The translations under genes were made by a program, and so were the position numbers. Positions 1-12,312 of a stretch of 64,000 nucleotides of DNA are shown piece by piece; the first letter of the stretch is position 1; the number at the start of each line of letters is the position of its first letter. The notes under the pieces are model-generated. The model had not been told where the DNA came from. It was given only the letters and a program-made list of their open reading frames with translations, and did no database searches. Source of the stretch: Cryptomeria japonica (lineage: Eukaryota; Streptophyta; Pinopsida; Cupressales; Cupressaceae); the NCBI RefSeq assembly GCF_030272615.1, contig NC_081410.1, positions 253,009,533 to 253,073,532 on the forward strand. The letters are read 5' to 3'.

Positions 1-2071
1 TGGTGAACCTGATGTGAACACTAACCTTCTAACCTCTTTATGGTGTTTTGAGTGCTCTCAAGTTGATTTGCAAGCCAAAAAACCCAAAAACAAGGTCATG
101 CAGGGTTTTCTGGAGACTTCTACGCCTGTGTCTTGCATCTTGTGCCTGTGTTGAGCATTTTGCACCTATGTAGAAGACATTCTGCACTTGTGTCCTACAT
201 TTTGCGCCTGTGTCATGGGTTTTGCGCCTGTGTAAAGTCCAGAATAGAGGTAAAAAAATGTAGTGTTTACTTGAAATTTGTTGTGTTTTTGCATTCTGTT
301 CTGTGCTTTGGATTTTGGTACTAATTATCTGTGCAGAATCTTGGCATACGCATGGCAAAGACAATAAATCAAACTACTAACACGCTTTGTGCAGATTTGA
401 AAGTCAAAGAATAAGCGTATCAAACTTCTAACTTGGGTTTTTTGCAGGTTGCCTTGGAGAAACAACCAAACTTTGTGTTTGTGATTTTTAATTAGGCACC
501 TAGTGATTTCTAAATAGGTTGGAATGAACATTTGTTTGCTTTGATTGTTGAGTATGACATTGGAGTAGAAGAGTATGCTCTCATCCTTCTTAGGGTGATC
601 AGAAATCCAGATCTTCGATACCATGCTTGTGTTGTTGATTGTGTGTCTCCTTTAGAGGGCTTGCCTTCCCGACCACTTTGCTTTTGCAAGCAAGTGATAA
701 TCATGAGAAGGGAACGACCCAAAGTGAGTATGGCTAGAATTCCTTGGCATTCTAACTCACTATAAAAAAATACCCGATGAGTGAAAGCTTTGAAGGAAGT
801 GTTACGTGGGAATTGCAGTTACTTGGGAAGTGATGACCCTTGAACTCTTTCTCATATCAACATCTAAGTAGGGCCTCTTGGTCTAAGTCATGCTTGCGCG
901 ACTACATTTGTTTGGTATCTTGATGGGCTTAATGTCTCAATCATGCTTGTGTGACATCAAGGAGTAATGCTTAACAAAAATCCTTACTAAACACCTTGTT
1001 TTTAGAGGCCAAAAACCCTTCTAGTTGCTTGAGAAGGACAAATTCGGATACTTGGAAGAGATACTAAGTTCGCCATGGGGAGATTTCCATGGGGACTGAT
1101 GCTTGTCTGCCCTGAGAAGTGAGTGCCGTGGAGGGGAGCCCGTGGGGTCAAGCATCTATGTATTCTCCTTGAATCTCATAATGAGTCTACCTCTCAAGTA
1201 CCTAATGTCTTTGCCTACCATAAGAAATGTGGGAATGAGCATGATTGTCTTGAGTCTAAGTTGCAATATCTTGTATTCTTTGCTTGTCAAAAGTTGAATT
1301 GCATCCCATTTCAAAAAGCAAAACAAATTGATCCAACATAAGTTTAAACACAAGAGACATTCATCCAACAAAAGTTTATCAAGATTCAAAACTCATCTTC
1401 AAACATGGTTGTCAAATATTGTTCAAAATCTTGTCTCAACAAGCATGTCACTTACATTTAGGTTCATCCTAGGTTGCATTTTGCAAAGTTTATTGTCAAG
1501 TACCAAGGTTAGGTTTCACCTAAGTCATACTCCTTTGCATATCAATAAAGTTCATCCATTTGCATATGTCCTCTTGCATTAGAGTAATACCATTGTCATA
1601 CTTTGCATACCCTAGGTCTCTTCATTAAGCTTAGGTCATTATCATATCATATTAAGGTCATTTGCATATTAATTGTCCTTTTGCATATAGTCCCAAAACT
1701 AGGTTTTGTCATACTTGAGTAATCCAAATCTTTGATAAACCCTAAGTCATTGTTAGGAGGTCTAGACCTTATCAAACCTTTTCTCTTTATGTCATTATTA
1801 TCATTTGGTCAAACCTAGCTTAGTATCCAAGCATATAGGGGAGACTTTGTCATTTGTCCTTTTGTCACTTACGTCCTTTTGTCCTTTAAGGTCTAGATAT
1901 CATTCCAATTTCCTAAGGGTCCCTCTCTTAGATTTACATTTCAAAAGTTTGTCAAAATCTTTGAAAACAACTAAAAACATAGATTGCATGCTCATCTATA
2001 TAGTTTGCATTTAGTTGCATATCATACATTATCTTTGAAAATTCCAAAAACATTGCATTTGCACAAGTGAC
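1..2071 (+). other. 5' untranslated leader of element A (partial)
   Basis: This is non-coding sequence upstream of the gag ATG at 2072. The part around 730-1060 resembles element B's leader (24180-24480): both contain 'AACTCACTATA', then a 'GGGCCTC.tGGTCT' phrase and 'TCATGCTTGyGyGAC' phrases at about 20-90 bp spacing. Shared leader text shows that A and B are related. The short ORFs here have no recognisable domain and are treated as chance. Confidence 0.6.
121..236 (+). repeat. Degenerate array of TTGCGCCTGTGT-like motifs
   Basis: About six imperfect copies of TTGCGCCTGTGT (variants TACGCCTGTGT, TTGTGCCTGTGT, TTGCACCTATGT, CTGCACTTGTGT) occur every 18-27 bp. Comparable arrays occur at 13845-13965 and 16118-16345, and in the leader of element C with an AGCGC core. 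Confidence 0.65.
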
Positions 2072-5000
2072 ATGCATGTTGAGACAAGATCAAAATCTAA
2101 AAAGATGGGCGAACCAATGTATCAACCCATGGACAACATAGCAAATTCGCAGTTTCAAACCAGTCAAACAGTACAAATTGAAGGTTCCTCAAACACATCT
2201 CTACCACCATATGGAACGGTTCAACTTGGGCCACCTCCATTATATGAACCAGTGTTTGTACCTATGAAACCAAGACATGGGAGTGTTCCACCAACTCCAA
2301 GAGGAAGTGCGCCTTTCAATTTCAATCAACCACACCTGCAACATGACATTCAAAATCAAACATTATATGAAGAACAAACCCTCTCACAAGGATTTGGTTC
2401 AGATCAAGGCTTTCACCAAGAAACGAATCCAAATGTCCAACCAGATTCCTCATCCAATTCCGATACATCTGACGATGTTGACATGTTCCTTCAAGATCCG
2501 AAGATAACAAAAAAGATGGATAAGTTCTTGAACAAAGTTTTTAAGATGTTTTCACAAAAGTATCTTAACATGATGAGTAACGTGACATCTTCAAGTGACC
2601 AAATCAATGTGCAAGAACAACAAGGTGGTGAGTTGTTAAGTTTTTCCCTGCATCCAAATGAAGAAGATGCACAACAAGCAACTCAACCTACCTTGATGAG
2701 TAAACATGCTTCAAAGGCATTGACAGTGACTATTCCTCAAAATTCACCATTTGAAACGATAAATAATCCACTATTCAACACAACACCTGTGACGCAAGAT
2801 CAAATGAAGAGCACGCAAGTATTCACAGCTGTCCCTCAACAAGAAGTGGTTCCTTACATGCATAAAGTGGGATCAAAATCTAAGATGCAGGAAAGCTTCA
2901 CAACTGGAATGCCTAATGTCACCGATGTCCAAAATAATTCCATGATGCAACAAAGTTCTTATGTCCCCTTAAGTTCAATATCTTTGCTGAATACTATTGC
3001 AACAAATCCTTCAATAATGGCAACACAAAGAGCTACAGATAGTGGTTTGCACCAACAACAATTGTTGCAACAATTGAGTAATATACAAAAGGTACAATCA
3101 AATGTGCAAACAAGTAATGTGCAACAACAACAATTTCACATTCGACAACAAATTGCAGCGCCTTCGGCACCATTACAAGTTAATGCAAACTTGCAACCAT
3201 CACACTGGATTGGACAAACAACACAGCAAGTTAATGCAAGTGCTATACCCCATCCTAAGGAGAAGCAATGAAAAGTGCCTAAACAAAGGTTTTTACAAAT
3301 GATGGGATATACACCACGATGACAATTGGCACAAAGTCAACAAGTTCCATTCCGTCAGCCTCAACACCAACATGTGCCACAATATGTGCCAAGACAAGCA
3401 AGCTATCCTACTTTACAACCGCAATTGGCGCCTGTGCAATATCAACAACCTACTCAATTGCAATATCAACCTAGGCTCCAAGAAGCACAACAACAAGGTC
3501 AATATCAAGGCATAGCACAACCGCAACAACAAGTGATGTATCAAAAACTTTATATGCCAGAAACACCAAAAACGGCCATTCCAGAGTATCAACAACCGAT
3601 CAAAAATGCGATGTATCGACAAAGGATACCAACTGGGATTAATGATGGACCTCTAAATTCTGATACAATTGCGCAACAACTTGAGAAGTTGCAACAAAAA
3701 GTTGACGCATTAGAAACTAAAGGAACAAAGAAGTTGTATATAGATCAAGATTTATGTCCTAATCCATTTGACAAGAGTGTATACATGCCTCCATTCCCTA
3801 ACCATTTTGAGGCACCTAATTTTGAGAAATATAAAGGGAATGGCAATCCAAAAGATCACATTCGAGCATTTTTCGTGGCATGTACTGAAGTAAGCTATGA
3901 GGAGACATATCTAATGTGATTATTTGCCCGAAGTCTCACGGGACAAGCTATGGATTGGTATTCACATTTGCCAGGAAATATAAAGACTTGGTCTGAATTG
4001 GATCAAAAGTTTTTATCTCATTTTGCATTCAACATCGACAGTGATGTGACCATGTCAGATTTATGCAACACCAAGCAAAAGCAAGGTGAATCATTAGTGA
4101 CTTTCTTGCAACGATGGCGAAGCTTGTATAGTCATTCTTCTCTTGATATACCCAAAGAACAACAAGTGAATCTGTTTATCCAGAATTTGGTCCCAGAAAT
4201 GATGTATGAGCTAAAGTTGAAAAGTCCCAGTACTATAGAGAAACTTATTAAGAAGGGAATGAGCATTGAAACGGCTCTGGTAGCTAAAGGAATTATCAAG
4301 CTCAATAAAAACAATGACAACACCAATTATTCGGGGGATAGAAATAGATTTTGGTATAAGAACAAGAATGTCACTAATGATGGAGTTGTTGATGCAAGAG
4401 CGGTGAATGCAAATCAACCCCCATTCACGATCAAGAAATTGAGTGTTCCTAATATGTCAACTATGGATAAAAAATCCAGCACCAATGAGTAATGTTACTC
4501 AACAGTCGCAATATCAACAACATGCTCAACAAAAGCAATATCAACAACATGCTCAACAACAACATACTCAACAACAAGGCCAACAACAAAACCAGCAGCA
4601 CAAACCCTTCCGATCGCGGGATGGGCCTCCTCGACAATTTACGCCATTGGGAGAGCCTATTGAGTCAGTAATGAGACAATTGATACAAGCAAAATTTATT
4701 AAGCTACCAGATATCAAGGTAGAACCAACGGTAAAACCGCATTGGTGGAATGATAATGCGTACTGTGAATATCATCTGTCTAAAGGACACAAAACTGCAT
4801 CCTGTTTCCAATTGAAACACATGATTAAAGATTTATTAGAGCAAGGAGTAATTGAGATAGACCCACCCCATCCGACCTCTAACACTGATCATACTATCTT
4901 CAAAACTCCTTTGCTTGATCATGACAAGGGAAAAGCGTCTTCTTCCAACTCTGCCCAAACGGCCAATTATGCAAGTTCTGGTTATAATAATGTCATTAAT

Positions 5001-5414
5001 TGTTTTCATGCATCAAATGAGTATGTTTCTACCTTGAGAATAAAGGGACAAGATCCTTCTTGTGCAGTCACCACTCGTCGATCCAAGATAGTCCTGAAAG
5101 GAGCTCCTGCAGCTCCTCCCAAGCCAACTCCTGCAAGTCAGTATAATCTTTTGGATCACCTAGGAAAGACACCTGCACAAATATCAATCCTTGAGTTATT
5201 GAAAATGTCTCCCATGCATCGTGCAATCCTGGATAAAGCTTTAATTGAGTCCACTGTTCTGACAGATATTGATGTTGACCAGTTTCAAGCCCGGATTGGA
5301 CATTTAGCCGTTTCCCGAAATGTCGCATTTTCTGACAATGATATCTCACCCGACAAGCTCCCTCACAATGATCCTTTACACCTTGAAGTCTTTGTTCATA
5401 ACTGCAAAATCTGA
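2072..5414 (+). pseudogene. gag: gag polyprotein region of element A
   Basis: Encodes the structural Gag that would form the cytoplasmic particle packaging element RNA. It opens with ATG and 'MHVETRSK', like C's 'MPIVTRSQ'. The N-terminal ~550 codons are Gln-rich. A conserved block follows at about 3720-4300 (FEKYKGNGNPKDHIRAF..., AMDWYSHLP, CNTKQKQGE, FLQRWRSLY), matching the Retrotrans_gag family. A second Gln tract (4498-4600) precedes a zinc knuckle at 4764-4805 of C-x2-H-x4-H-x4-C type. After it comes a linker (PAQISILELLK) shared with element C. Stops lie at 3269, 3320 and 3917. The frame changes near 4450-4490, so both overlapping reading frames are needed to read through to the knuckle. 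Confidence 0.88.
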
Positions 5415-5420
5415 TGAGTC

Positions 5421-6839
5421 TTGATAGATGGCAGAGCAGGTCCTAATATTTGTACTTTGAGAGTGGTTATTGGCCTTGGGTACACAGAAAATGACATTGA
5501 TGCTTCTAAAATAATAACAATCAAAGCATATGATGATGCTGAGCGCCCATCCAAAGGGATAATTACATTGCCTATCAGAGTTGGTCCAGTGACAGAAAAC
5601 ACTTTCCTGCAAGTCCTCGACCTTGATCTCCCTTATAATATGATCCTTGGCTGTCCATGGATTCATGCAATGAAAGCAGTTCCATCCACCTATCATCAAT
5701 GTTTGAAATATCCTTACAATGGAACTGAGATAACAATTCCTGGAGATCCTAATCCATTTCAATTTTGTGCTACTCTAAAGGATACCCCTCAGCGGCAAGT
5801 CCCATTCAACAGAGAGGCCAAATCACATAGCTATGTGGATCCCAATCAATTGTTAGAGGCTGTCAAAGGAAAATTGAAGATACAAGACCAAGGATGTGGA
5901 GAATATTCGATGGATCAAACATTCCTCATCAGGAATTTGCCAATATCTCCAAAATCATATGGCAAACCGCATTTATTGCAAAAAGAACCTAAGGTCACTA
6001 TTCAATATCAGCCTCCTACTACATTTACCAAATGGGGTGAACTTGACAAAGAAACTGTAGATGATGATGTCATAGATTGGATTTATAAAGATCCAATTGA
6101 GACCCCACCTGTCAGATTGCCAGTGGAACGATATGGCAAAGGATTTACCATGCTACAAAAGAAAGGATATGATGGTTACAGTGGCTTAGGCTTGAACAAC
6201 AATGGAAGGCTAGAACCTGTCATACCCAAGAGACGACCTCCAACTTTAGGGTTAGGTTTTGTACCATTGCGAATTGGATCCACATCTACCAAAGTGCCCA
6301 CATGTCGAAAAGGGTGTGATTCTGACGATGAAATAACACCTGAGGATCCCCGACCCGAAACTGATTCTAATGAATGGGAGTGGAGTTCTTTCTCTTCTAG
6401 TTCCTATGCCCTCGATAATATTTTCATTGACCCTGATAACTTGCCTATGGAAGACAAACATGAAATAACTCCTCTTCCTAAAACCTGTCCTCATGCTTGG
6501 ATAGAGACATTTTGGGATCCAAGCTCCGAATCAGATACAAGTAGTCCGGGTAGTGACACTATAGATGTTCATATCTTTACCATATCAGCCCTCTCTCTCC
6601 TTACAACTGATGATGACATGCCCCTCATCTATCCCCAGCTTATCCAACATGACCAACAAGAACCGCTCACATTGGACTATTTTCAAAATGACGAAGCAAT
6701 TGCAGAATTCCTTGGACTACGGGAAGGCATACCACAAGGTGATCATAAGGCAGGATTTGCTATCGACCTGGATTCCACGACATATTTTGGGGAGTCAACT
6801 CCCTCTTCTAGTCATCAAAATGAAAAAAAAAAGAAATAA
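5421..6839 (+). pseudogene. Aspartic protease plus G-patch region of element A
   Basis: The retropepsin-like segment starts 'LIDGRAGPNI', with the catalytic Asp at codon 5427-5429. It continues through 'ITIKAYDD', 'LPYNMILGCPWIH' and 'VPSTYHQCLKYPY'. Elements B and C have DGG at the active site and this copy has DGR, so activity is doubtful. At about 6127-6260 there is a full G-patch-like pattern: GKGFTMLQKKGYDG, then SGLG, then G..EPV, then LGLGF. A G-patch is an RNA- or helicase-binding glycine motif. An acidic, low-complexity linker follows. The 472-codon frame ends just after a run of ten A residues (6823-6832), and the next domain is in another frame, so slippage there is likely. Confidence 0.85.
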
Positions 6840-6862
6840 TAAAAAATCAAAAGAATAGATCT

Positions 6863-8520
6863 TTGGGTGAAAACCGTAAGGCACTCTCTGATCATACAAA
6901 AGTAAAAAGAAAAGACGTACTTGCGGGTGAAAACCTCTCTGAGGTGCCCAAAGGTGGAAGAGTGGACATACCCCTATCAAGTCAGGACAAATCAACATTA
7001 CTTGTGGAAATGACTAAGGAAATCAATTTGGGTACACCTGACAACCCTAAGGTCATTCATTTTGCTGCTTCCCTCTCACAATAGGAAAAAATAGATTTTG
7101 TCAATTTCTTTCTTGAGAAGAAGATCAGCTTTGCATGGTCCTATGCAGATATGCCTGGCCTTGATCCAGAATTGGTTCTTCATCATTTTCCACTAAAAGC
7201 AGATGCCAAGCCTGTCAAACAGAAACTTAGAAAGATGCATCCTCAGGTGGCTCTTTTGGTCAAAGTGGAATTAAAAAAATTGCTAGATGTGGGCTTCATC
7301 AGACCCATTGATTATGCAGACTGGATTTCAAATTTAGTGCCAGTTAGCAAAGTAACTGGGGGCATCAGAATCTGCACAGATTTTAGGGATCTCAATAAAG
7401 CATGCCCTAAAGATGATTTTCCATTGCCAAACATAGACATCATAGTGGACATGACGGCTGGATATGAGATGCTTTCATTGATGGATGGTTTCTCCAGCTA
7501 TAACCAAATTCGCATTGCTCCTGAAGATCAGCATAAGACAACATTCACCTGTGCTTGGGGTACCTATTGTTGGAATGTGATCCCCTTCGGTCTTAAAAAT
7601 GCAGGTGCAACATATCAAAGAGCAATGACGACAATTTTTCATGATTTCATGCACACTCTGATGGAGGACTATGTTGATGACTTGTTATGTAAATCTGTCA
7701 CTAGAGACAGTCATCTGGCCATCCTAGGCCCAATCTTTGACCGAATGGAAACCTACAAACTCAGGCTCAATCCAAAGAAGTGTGTATTTGGTGTCACAGC
7801 TGGCAAGTTACTAGGATACATTGTTTCTCACCGTGGCATTGAGGTCGACCCTGCCAAAGTCAAAGCAATAATGGATATGCCTCCACCTTCAAATCTATAG
7901 CAATTAAGAAGTCTGCAAGGAAAGCTCCAGTCAATCCGCCGCTTCATAGCTCAGTTGGCCGACAAATTCATCCATTCCAGCATCTATTGCATAAAGGTGT
8001 TGCTTTCAAATGGACTGAGCAATGTCAATCAGCCTTTCAAGCTCTTAAAGAATATTTGCTGTCGCCACCTATTCTAATGCCTCCAATAGATGGAAAGCCA
8101 TTTTTATTGTATATTTCTACAACTGAAATGGCATTAGGAGTTCTCTTGGCCCAACAAGATGAGAATGGCAAAGAGAGAGCTATTTACTATATCAGTCGGA
8201 CACTGGTAGGCTATGAGCTAAATTATTCAACTATTGAAAGGGCATGTTTAGCAGTGGTGTTTGCAACACAGAAACTCTGACATTATATGCTGAGCCACCA
8301 AACATTGTTGGTTGCAAAAATTGACCCCTTAAAATATTTGCTTAGCCGAGCAGCTTTGACGGGTCGCATAGCCAAATGGGTCATGATTCTCAGTGAATTT
8401 GACATTGAGTATATGGAGCGAAAGGCCATAAAAGGACAAGTCATAGCGGATCAACTTGCAGATGCTCCTCTTTCTAATGATCATCCCATGTTGACCGATT
8501 TTCCAGATGAATCAGTCTTT
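6863..8520 (+). pseudogene. pol: Reverse transcriptase and RNase H of element A
   Basis: Copies element RNA into DNA. It begins with the linker phrase 'GENLSEVPKGG', present in similar form in B and C. The RT motifs follow in order: FIRPIDYADWISN, VPVSK, ICTDFRDLNKACPKDDFPLP, MDGFSSYNQI, PFGLKNAGATYQRAM, then the catalytic YVDD at 7670-7681 and 'NPKKCVFGV'. The thumb/connection has 'LRSLQGKLQSIRRFI'. RNase H follows in another frame (ILMPPIDGKPFLLYIS, ALGVLLAQ, IYYISRTL, ELNYSTIERACLAVVFATQKL). Stops at 7082 and 7898 and the frame change near 7960-7985 inactivate it. Confidence 0.95.
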
Positions 8521-8529
8521 GCTTTCACA

Positions 8530-8935
8530 TCATCTACTGAATGGAAGTTATACTTTGATGGGTCCCAGACCAAGTTCGGGTCCGGAGTAGGCATCTTGTT
8601 TGTCACCCCTCAAGGTGATGCTATTCCAAAGTCTTACAGAATAACTTTCCCCTGCACCAATAACATTGCAGAGTATGAAGCACTAGTCACAGGACTCCGA
8701 GTAGCAGTCCACTGGAACATCAAGCATTTGCAAGTCTATGGAGATTCTCAATTAGTCATTCGACAAGTGAATGATGACTACGAAACAAAAGATGAAAAGC
8801 TTATTCCCTATAAGCATATGGTAGATTTCTTCAAGACCAAGTTCACGGCTATCCATTTCAATCAAGTTCCAAGAATGCAAAATAAGTCGGCAGATGCAAT
8901 GGCTACGATTGCTTCCATGTTGAATATGCCAAGCA
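8530..8935 (+). pseudogene. Second, archaeal-type RNase H of element A
   Basis: After the tether 'KGQVIADQLADAP' comes a separate RNase HI fold with its acidic residues visible: 'LYFDGSQTKFGSG' (D), 'NNIAEYEAL' (E) and 'VYGDSQLV' (D), with 'NKSADAMATIASM' (D) near the end. A second RNase H between the RT-RNase H and integrase is characteristic of Tat-lineage Ty3/gypsy elements. It is thought to take over removal of RNA from the hybrid. The domain is uninterrupted in this copy. Confidence 0.88.
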
Positions 8936-9029
8936 ATATGGACAAATGTGAATTTTTAGTTGAACAATTGCTGGTTCCTTCTTTTGACATTCTGACAGCG
9001 GATGTGATGTGCATTCTTGTTGGTCCCAA

Positions 9030-10296
9030 TTCCCCATGGTACAATGACGTCTATCAATATTTGAAATCCCAAACCTTACCACCCAACCTTTCCGCTAACC
9101 AACGCCGAGCCTTTATCCGACAGACAATCAAATATGTCATCATCGCCGACACCCTTTACCGCCGTTCCTTTGACCATACCCTCCTCAGGTGTTTGGATTC
9201 TGATGAAGCACAAACGGCTTTACATGAGGTTCACGATGGTATATGTGGGGGCCATTTCAATGGTCTAAGCTTAGCTAAAAAGTTGATTCGTGCTGGGTAT
9301 TATTGGCCCACTCTGGAAAAAGATGTTCATGATTTTGTTAAGAAGTGCTACAAATGCCAGATTCATGGAAACTATATTCATGCACCAGCCCAAGAGCTTC
9401 ATTCTGTCATATCTCTATGGCCTTTTTCTCAATGGGGATTGGATCTTATTGGCAAGATTCACCCGACCTCTACAAATGGACACAAGTTCATCATTACAGC
9501 CACAGAGTATTTTACAAAATGGATTGAGGCTATCCCCATGACCTATATCACGGGTGTCCAAATTTCAAAATTCTTGCTGAATTATATCATATGCCGGTAC
9601 GGGGTTCCCCTTGCCATAGTCACTGATAATGGTCATCCTTTCAAGAATAAAGATGTTAAAGAGCTTTGTGCAAAGTTTCATATCCAACACTGTTTCTCTA
9701 GTCCATACTATCCATAGGGGAATGGTCAAGCTGAAGCATCAAATAAAACCATTATCAAGATCTTGAAAAAGGTTGTCAATGATGCTGGTCGAGATTGGCA
9801 TGTGCAGCTGAATCTAGCACTATGGGCTTATCGCACTTCTATCCGCACACCTACTGGCGCAACACCTTATTCCTTGGTGTATGGTGCGGAAGCTATTTTA
9901 CCTTTGGAGGTGGAGATTCCTTCCTTGCGTGTCTCCTTGCAACATCTGATTGATGACGAGACACACAGAGTCTCTCAGCTGCATCAGCTTGAGATGTTAG
10001 ATGAAAAACGTCAGACAACTCTGACACATTTGCAAGCATATCAAAACCATCTCCGTCGCTCTTATAATAAGAAGGTCAAAGGGCGACACTTTGAAGTGGG
10101 AGACCTGGTTTTAAAGGAAAACCCTAAGAATGCACAGTCTACTGACATCATCAAAGGTAAATTTGAACCTAATTGGGTTGGTCCTTTCATAGTAACTGCA
10201 GCATATGGCTTGGGGGCATATCATCTTGCTACCCCGGAAGGTGACCCTCTGTCCGATCCTATAAACAGCATGCATCTCCGCAAGTACTGGGCCTAA
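9030..10296 (+). pseudogene. Integrase of element A
   Basis: Inserts the cDNA into the host genome. The N-terminal HHCC zinc site (H.VH...GGHFNG...KKCYKCQ) spans about 9220-9360. The catalytic core has D in 'WGLDLIG', D in 'VTDNG' and E in 'NGQAEASNK'. A TAG at 9715-9717 sits where family members read Gln ('PYYPxGNGQAEA'), a single CAG to TAG change. The C-terminus has 'GDLVLKENPKN', 'EPNWVGPF' and 'HLRKYWA', ending at a natural TAA. This end is shared with B and C. Confidence 0.93.
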
Positions 10297-10316
10297 TTTT
10301 CTATTAGTACTTCTTC

Positions 10317-10545
10317 AAATATGATCCTGAAAAAATACAAAAAAATGAAAAAAGAGAAAAAATACAAAAAAATGAAAAAAATGAAAAATACAAAACAATG
10401 AAAAAAGAGAAAAAAGGAAAAGAGCAAAAAGAGCAAAGAAAAATGATTCGTCCTCTAGTGAAAACCTGGCAAACAGGTGCTTGGGGCAAGTACCTTGGTG
10501 AAAACCTGGCAAACAGGCGCCATGTGTAAAATGAGATCGTTGCTC
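10317..10545 (+). other. A-rich tract followed by a repeated GTGAAAACCTGGCAAACAGG module
   Basis: Just after the pol stop is an A-rich stretch (10325-10443). It is followed by two copies of GTGAAAACCTGGCAAACAGG at 10458-10477 and 10498-10517, exactly 40 bp apart, and then GCGCC and 'CATCTATC'. The same order occurs after pol in element B (45100-45260) and element C (about 49725-49800). The module is therefore an ancestral non-coding part of this lineage. Its function is unknown. Confidence 0.7.
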
Positions 10546-10767
10546 CGTCATCTATCATGACCTTTAAGCTATGCTTTTTCTCGGCCGGTTCCTCATGTTT
10601 ATCTTTGTCTTGACCCGATGTCCTATTTCAGGCTCGTTATTGGTCAACATCATTGTCTTACATACCCCAGTTCTTTGTCCATATGTTTTGGTCCCGGTCT
10701 ATGTATGTGTTTCTGATGCACATTGGGTGCGTTCCCTTGTCATGATCGATCACTGGAACTTTTGCAT

Positions 10768-11180
10768 TTAAAAATGTCCTGAAAAAACTCAAAAAACATT
10801 GAAAAATGTCCTGAAAAAATTCAAAAAAAATTGAAAAATGTCCTAAAAAAATCTCAAAAAAATTGAAAAATGTCCTGAAAAAATCTCATAAAAATTGAAA
10901 AATGTCCTGAGAAAATCTCTTAAAAATTTAAAAATGTCCTGAAAAAATCTTCCAAAAACATTTTAAAACGTCTTGAAATAATTCACAAAAAAAATAAAAA
11001 TTGAAAAATGTCCTGAAGAAAGATCATAAAAATCGAATAATGTCCTAAAAAAAATCTCAAAAAAAATCGAATAATGTCTTGAAAAAACTCCCTAAAAAAA
11101 ATTGAAAAAAGTCTTGAAAACAGTATCTAAAAATCAACAAATTGAAAATCCCTAAAAATCATAAAAAGTCCTGAAAAGAT
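10768..11180 (+). repeat. A-rich tandem repeat with core AAAATGTCCTGAAAAAA
   Basis: About a dozen imperfect units of roughly 28-38 bp, each with (A)TTGAAAAATGTCCTGAAAAAA followed by TCTCA/TTCA and an A run. Later units decay to AATCGAATAATGTCCT and GAAAAAAGTCTTG. It lies in the 3' non-coding region of element A. Confidence 0.85.
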
Positions 11181-12312
11181 GAACACAAATTTTTTTTTCA
11201 AAACATTAAAATCCAAAAACAATTCCTTTGGCATTTTGCATTTTGCAATAAATGATCCCTTTTTGTGCATAAGACAAATCACTGAGCATCCCTCCAACGA
11301 CACGCAATCACACATTGTGCTTTACTGAAATCATGCATAAATAGATAAACTTTTTCCATCAAACCAGACATTCAAATTGATCAAAATTGTCATATCAATC
11401 GAACGTTACCCTCAAAATCATTCGTCCTTGGCACATTATCATGGGTCTTATACAGGGTGTGGTATACTCGAAACCAGACTGTGTCCTGTCTTAGACGGGG
11501 TACCGCATTTCCTGAAACCAGACAGCATGATCATCCTATCAACGCTTTCAACTTTTGACAATGAAGATCAAGATGTTTGTTTGATTTGTTGGAATTTGTG
11601 CATCTTATCTTTTTACTGATTTATCTTTGGCTTCGGTCATGTTCCTATGTTGCTCGATGATGTCACTGAGTGATTTAGAGTGACCGGGATGGATCATGGT
11701 CCTTTTCTTTTTTGATTGTGATTGTTGTTTGTCTATGATGTGTCTGTCTTTTGCAAAAAGGGTTGCATTTCAGCTCTAGCCTTCAATGCCATGATGCTAC
11801 GCATCCGTTTTGCTACATAAAAATAAAGGTTCTCACCTACAAAGTGCATTACTGAAAGCAAGTTTTCTTCATCTTTAACTGTCTTTTGTCTCCTTTTCTT
11901 CTTGCTAACATTTCTTCCGTCAATTTGGATAGTCAGTTCAGTTTAGTGCTTCGATTTCCCCGCACATATGCTGCATCCTGCATCCATTTGGTTAGTACAT
12001 TTGCATCACATCAAGCATCTTATCCATTTCATATTATAAATGCATCAAAAACGCATAAGCAAAAAAATATATATATATACATATTCCACAAAGGTCCATC
12101 AACATACATAAGCCATCCATACATGGAAAATCATATAAGTCATTTGCATCTAATCATATTGATGCATATCATATCATATGTCACAATAATATTGGAGTAC
12201 AAAATCGGACTGTCTATCCTAAGTATGGCCCGCAGGCTGACTACAAAATGTCAAACTACATAATTTCCACTGTCTGTCTAAGGAGCACGCACCTCTATCA
12301 CTGGGTGCTCCC
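11181..12312 (+). other. 3' non-coding region of element A
   Basis: This lies between the tandem repeat and the end of the antisense PMD ORF. I see no domain-bearing reading frame on either strand. It contains a short TA run near 12068-12080. Long non-coding 3' regions of this kind are usual in Tat/Ogre elements. Confidence 0.55.

Noticed and set aside
133-1582. Several short ORFs in A's leader
   Set aside because: They overlap each other on both strands, have no domain, and the region aligns with B's non-coding leader.
10304-10558. Phe-rich minus-strand ORFs
   Set aside because: They are the reverse of the A-rich tract after pol.
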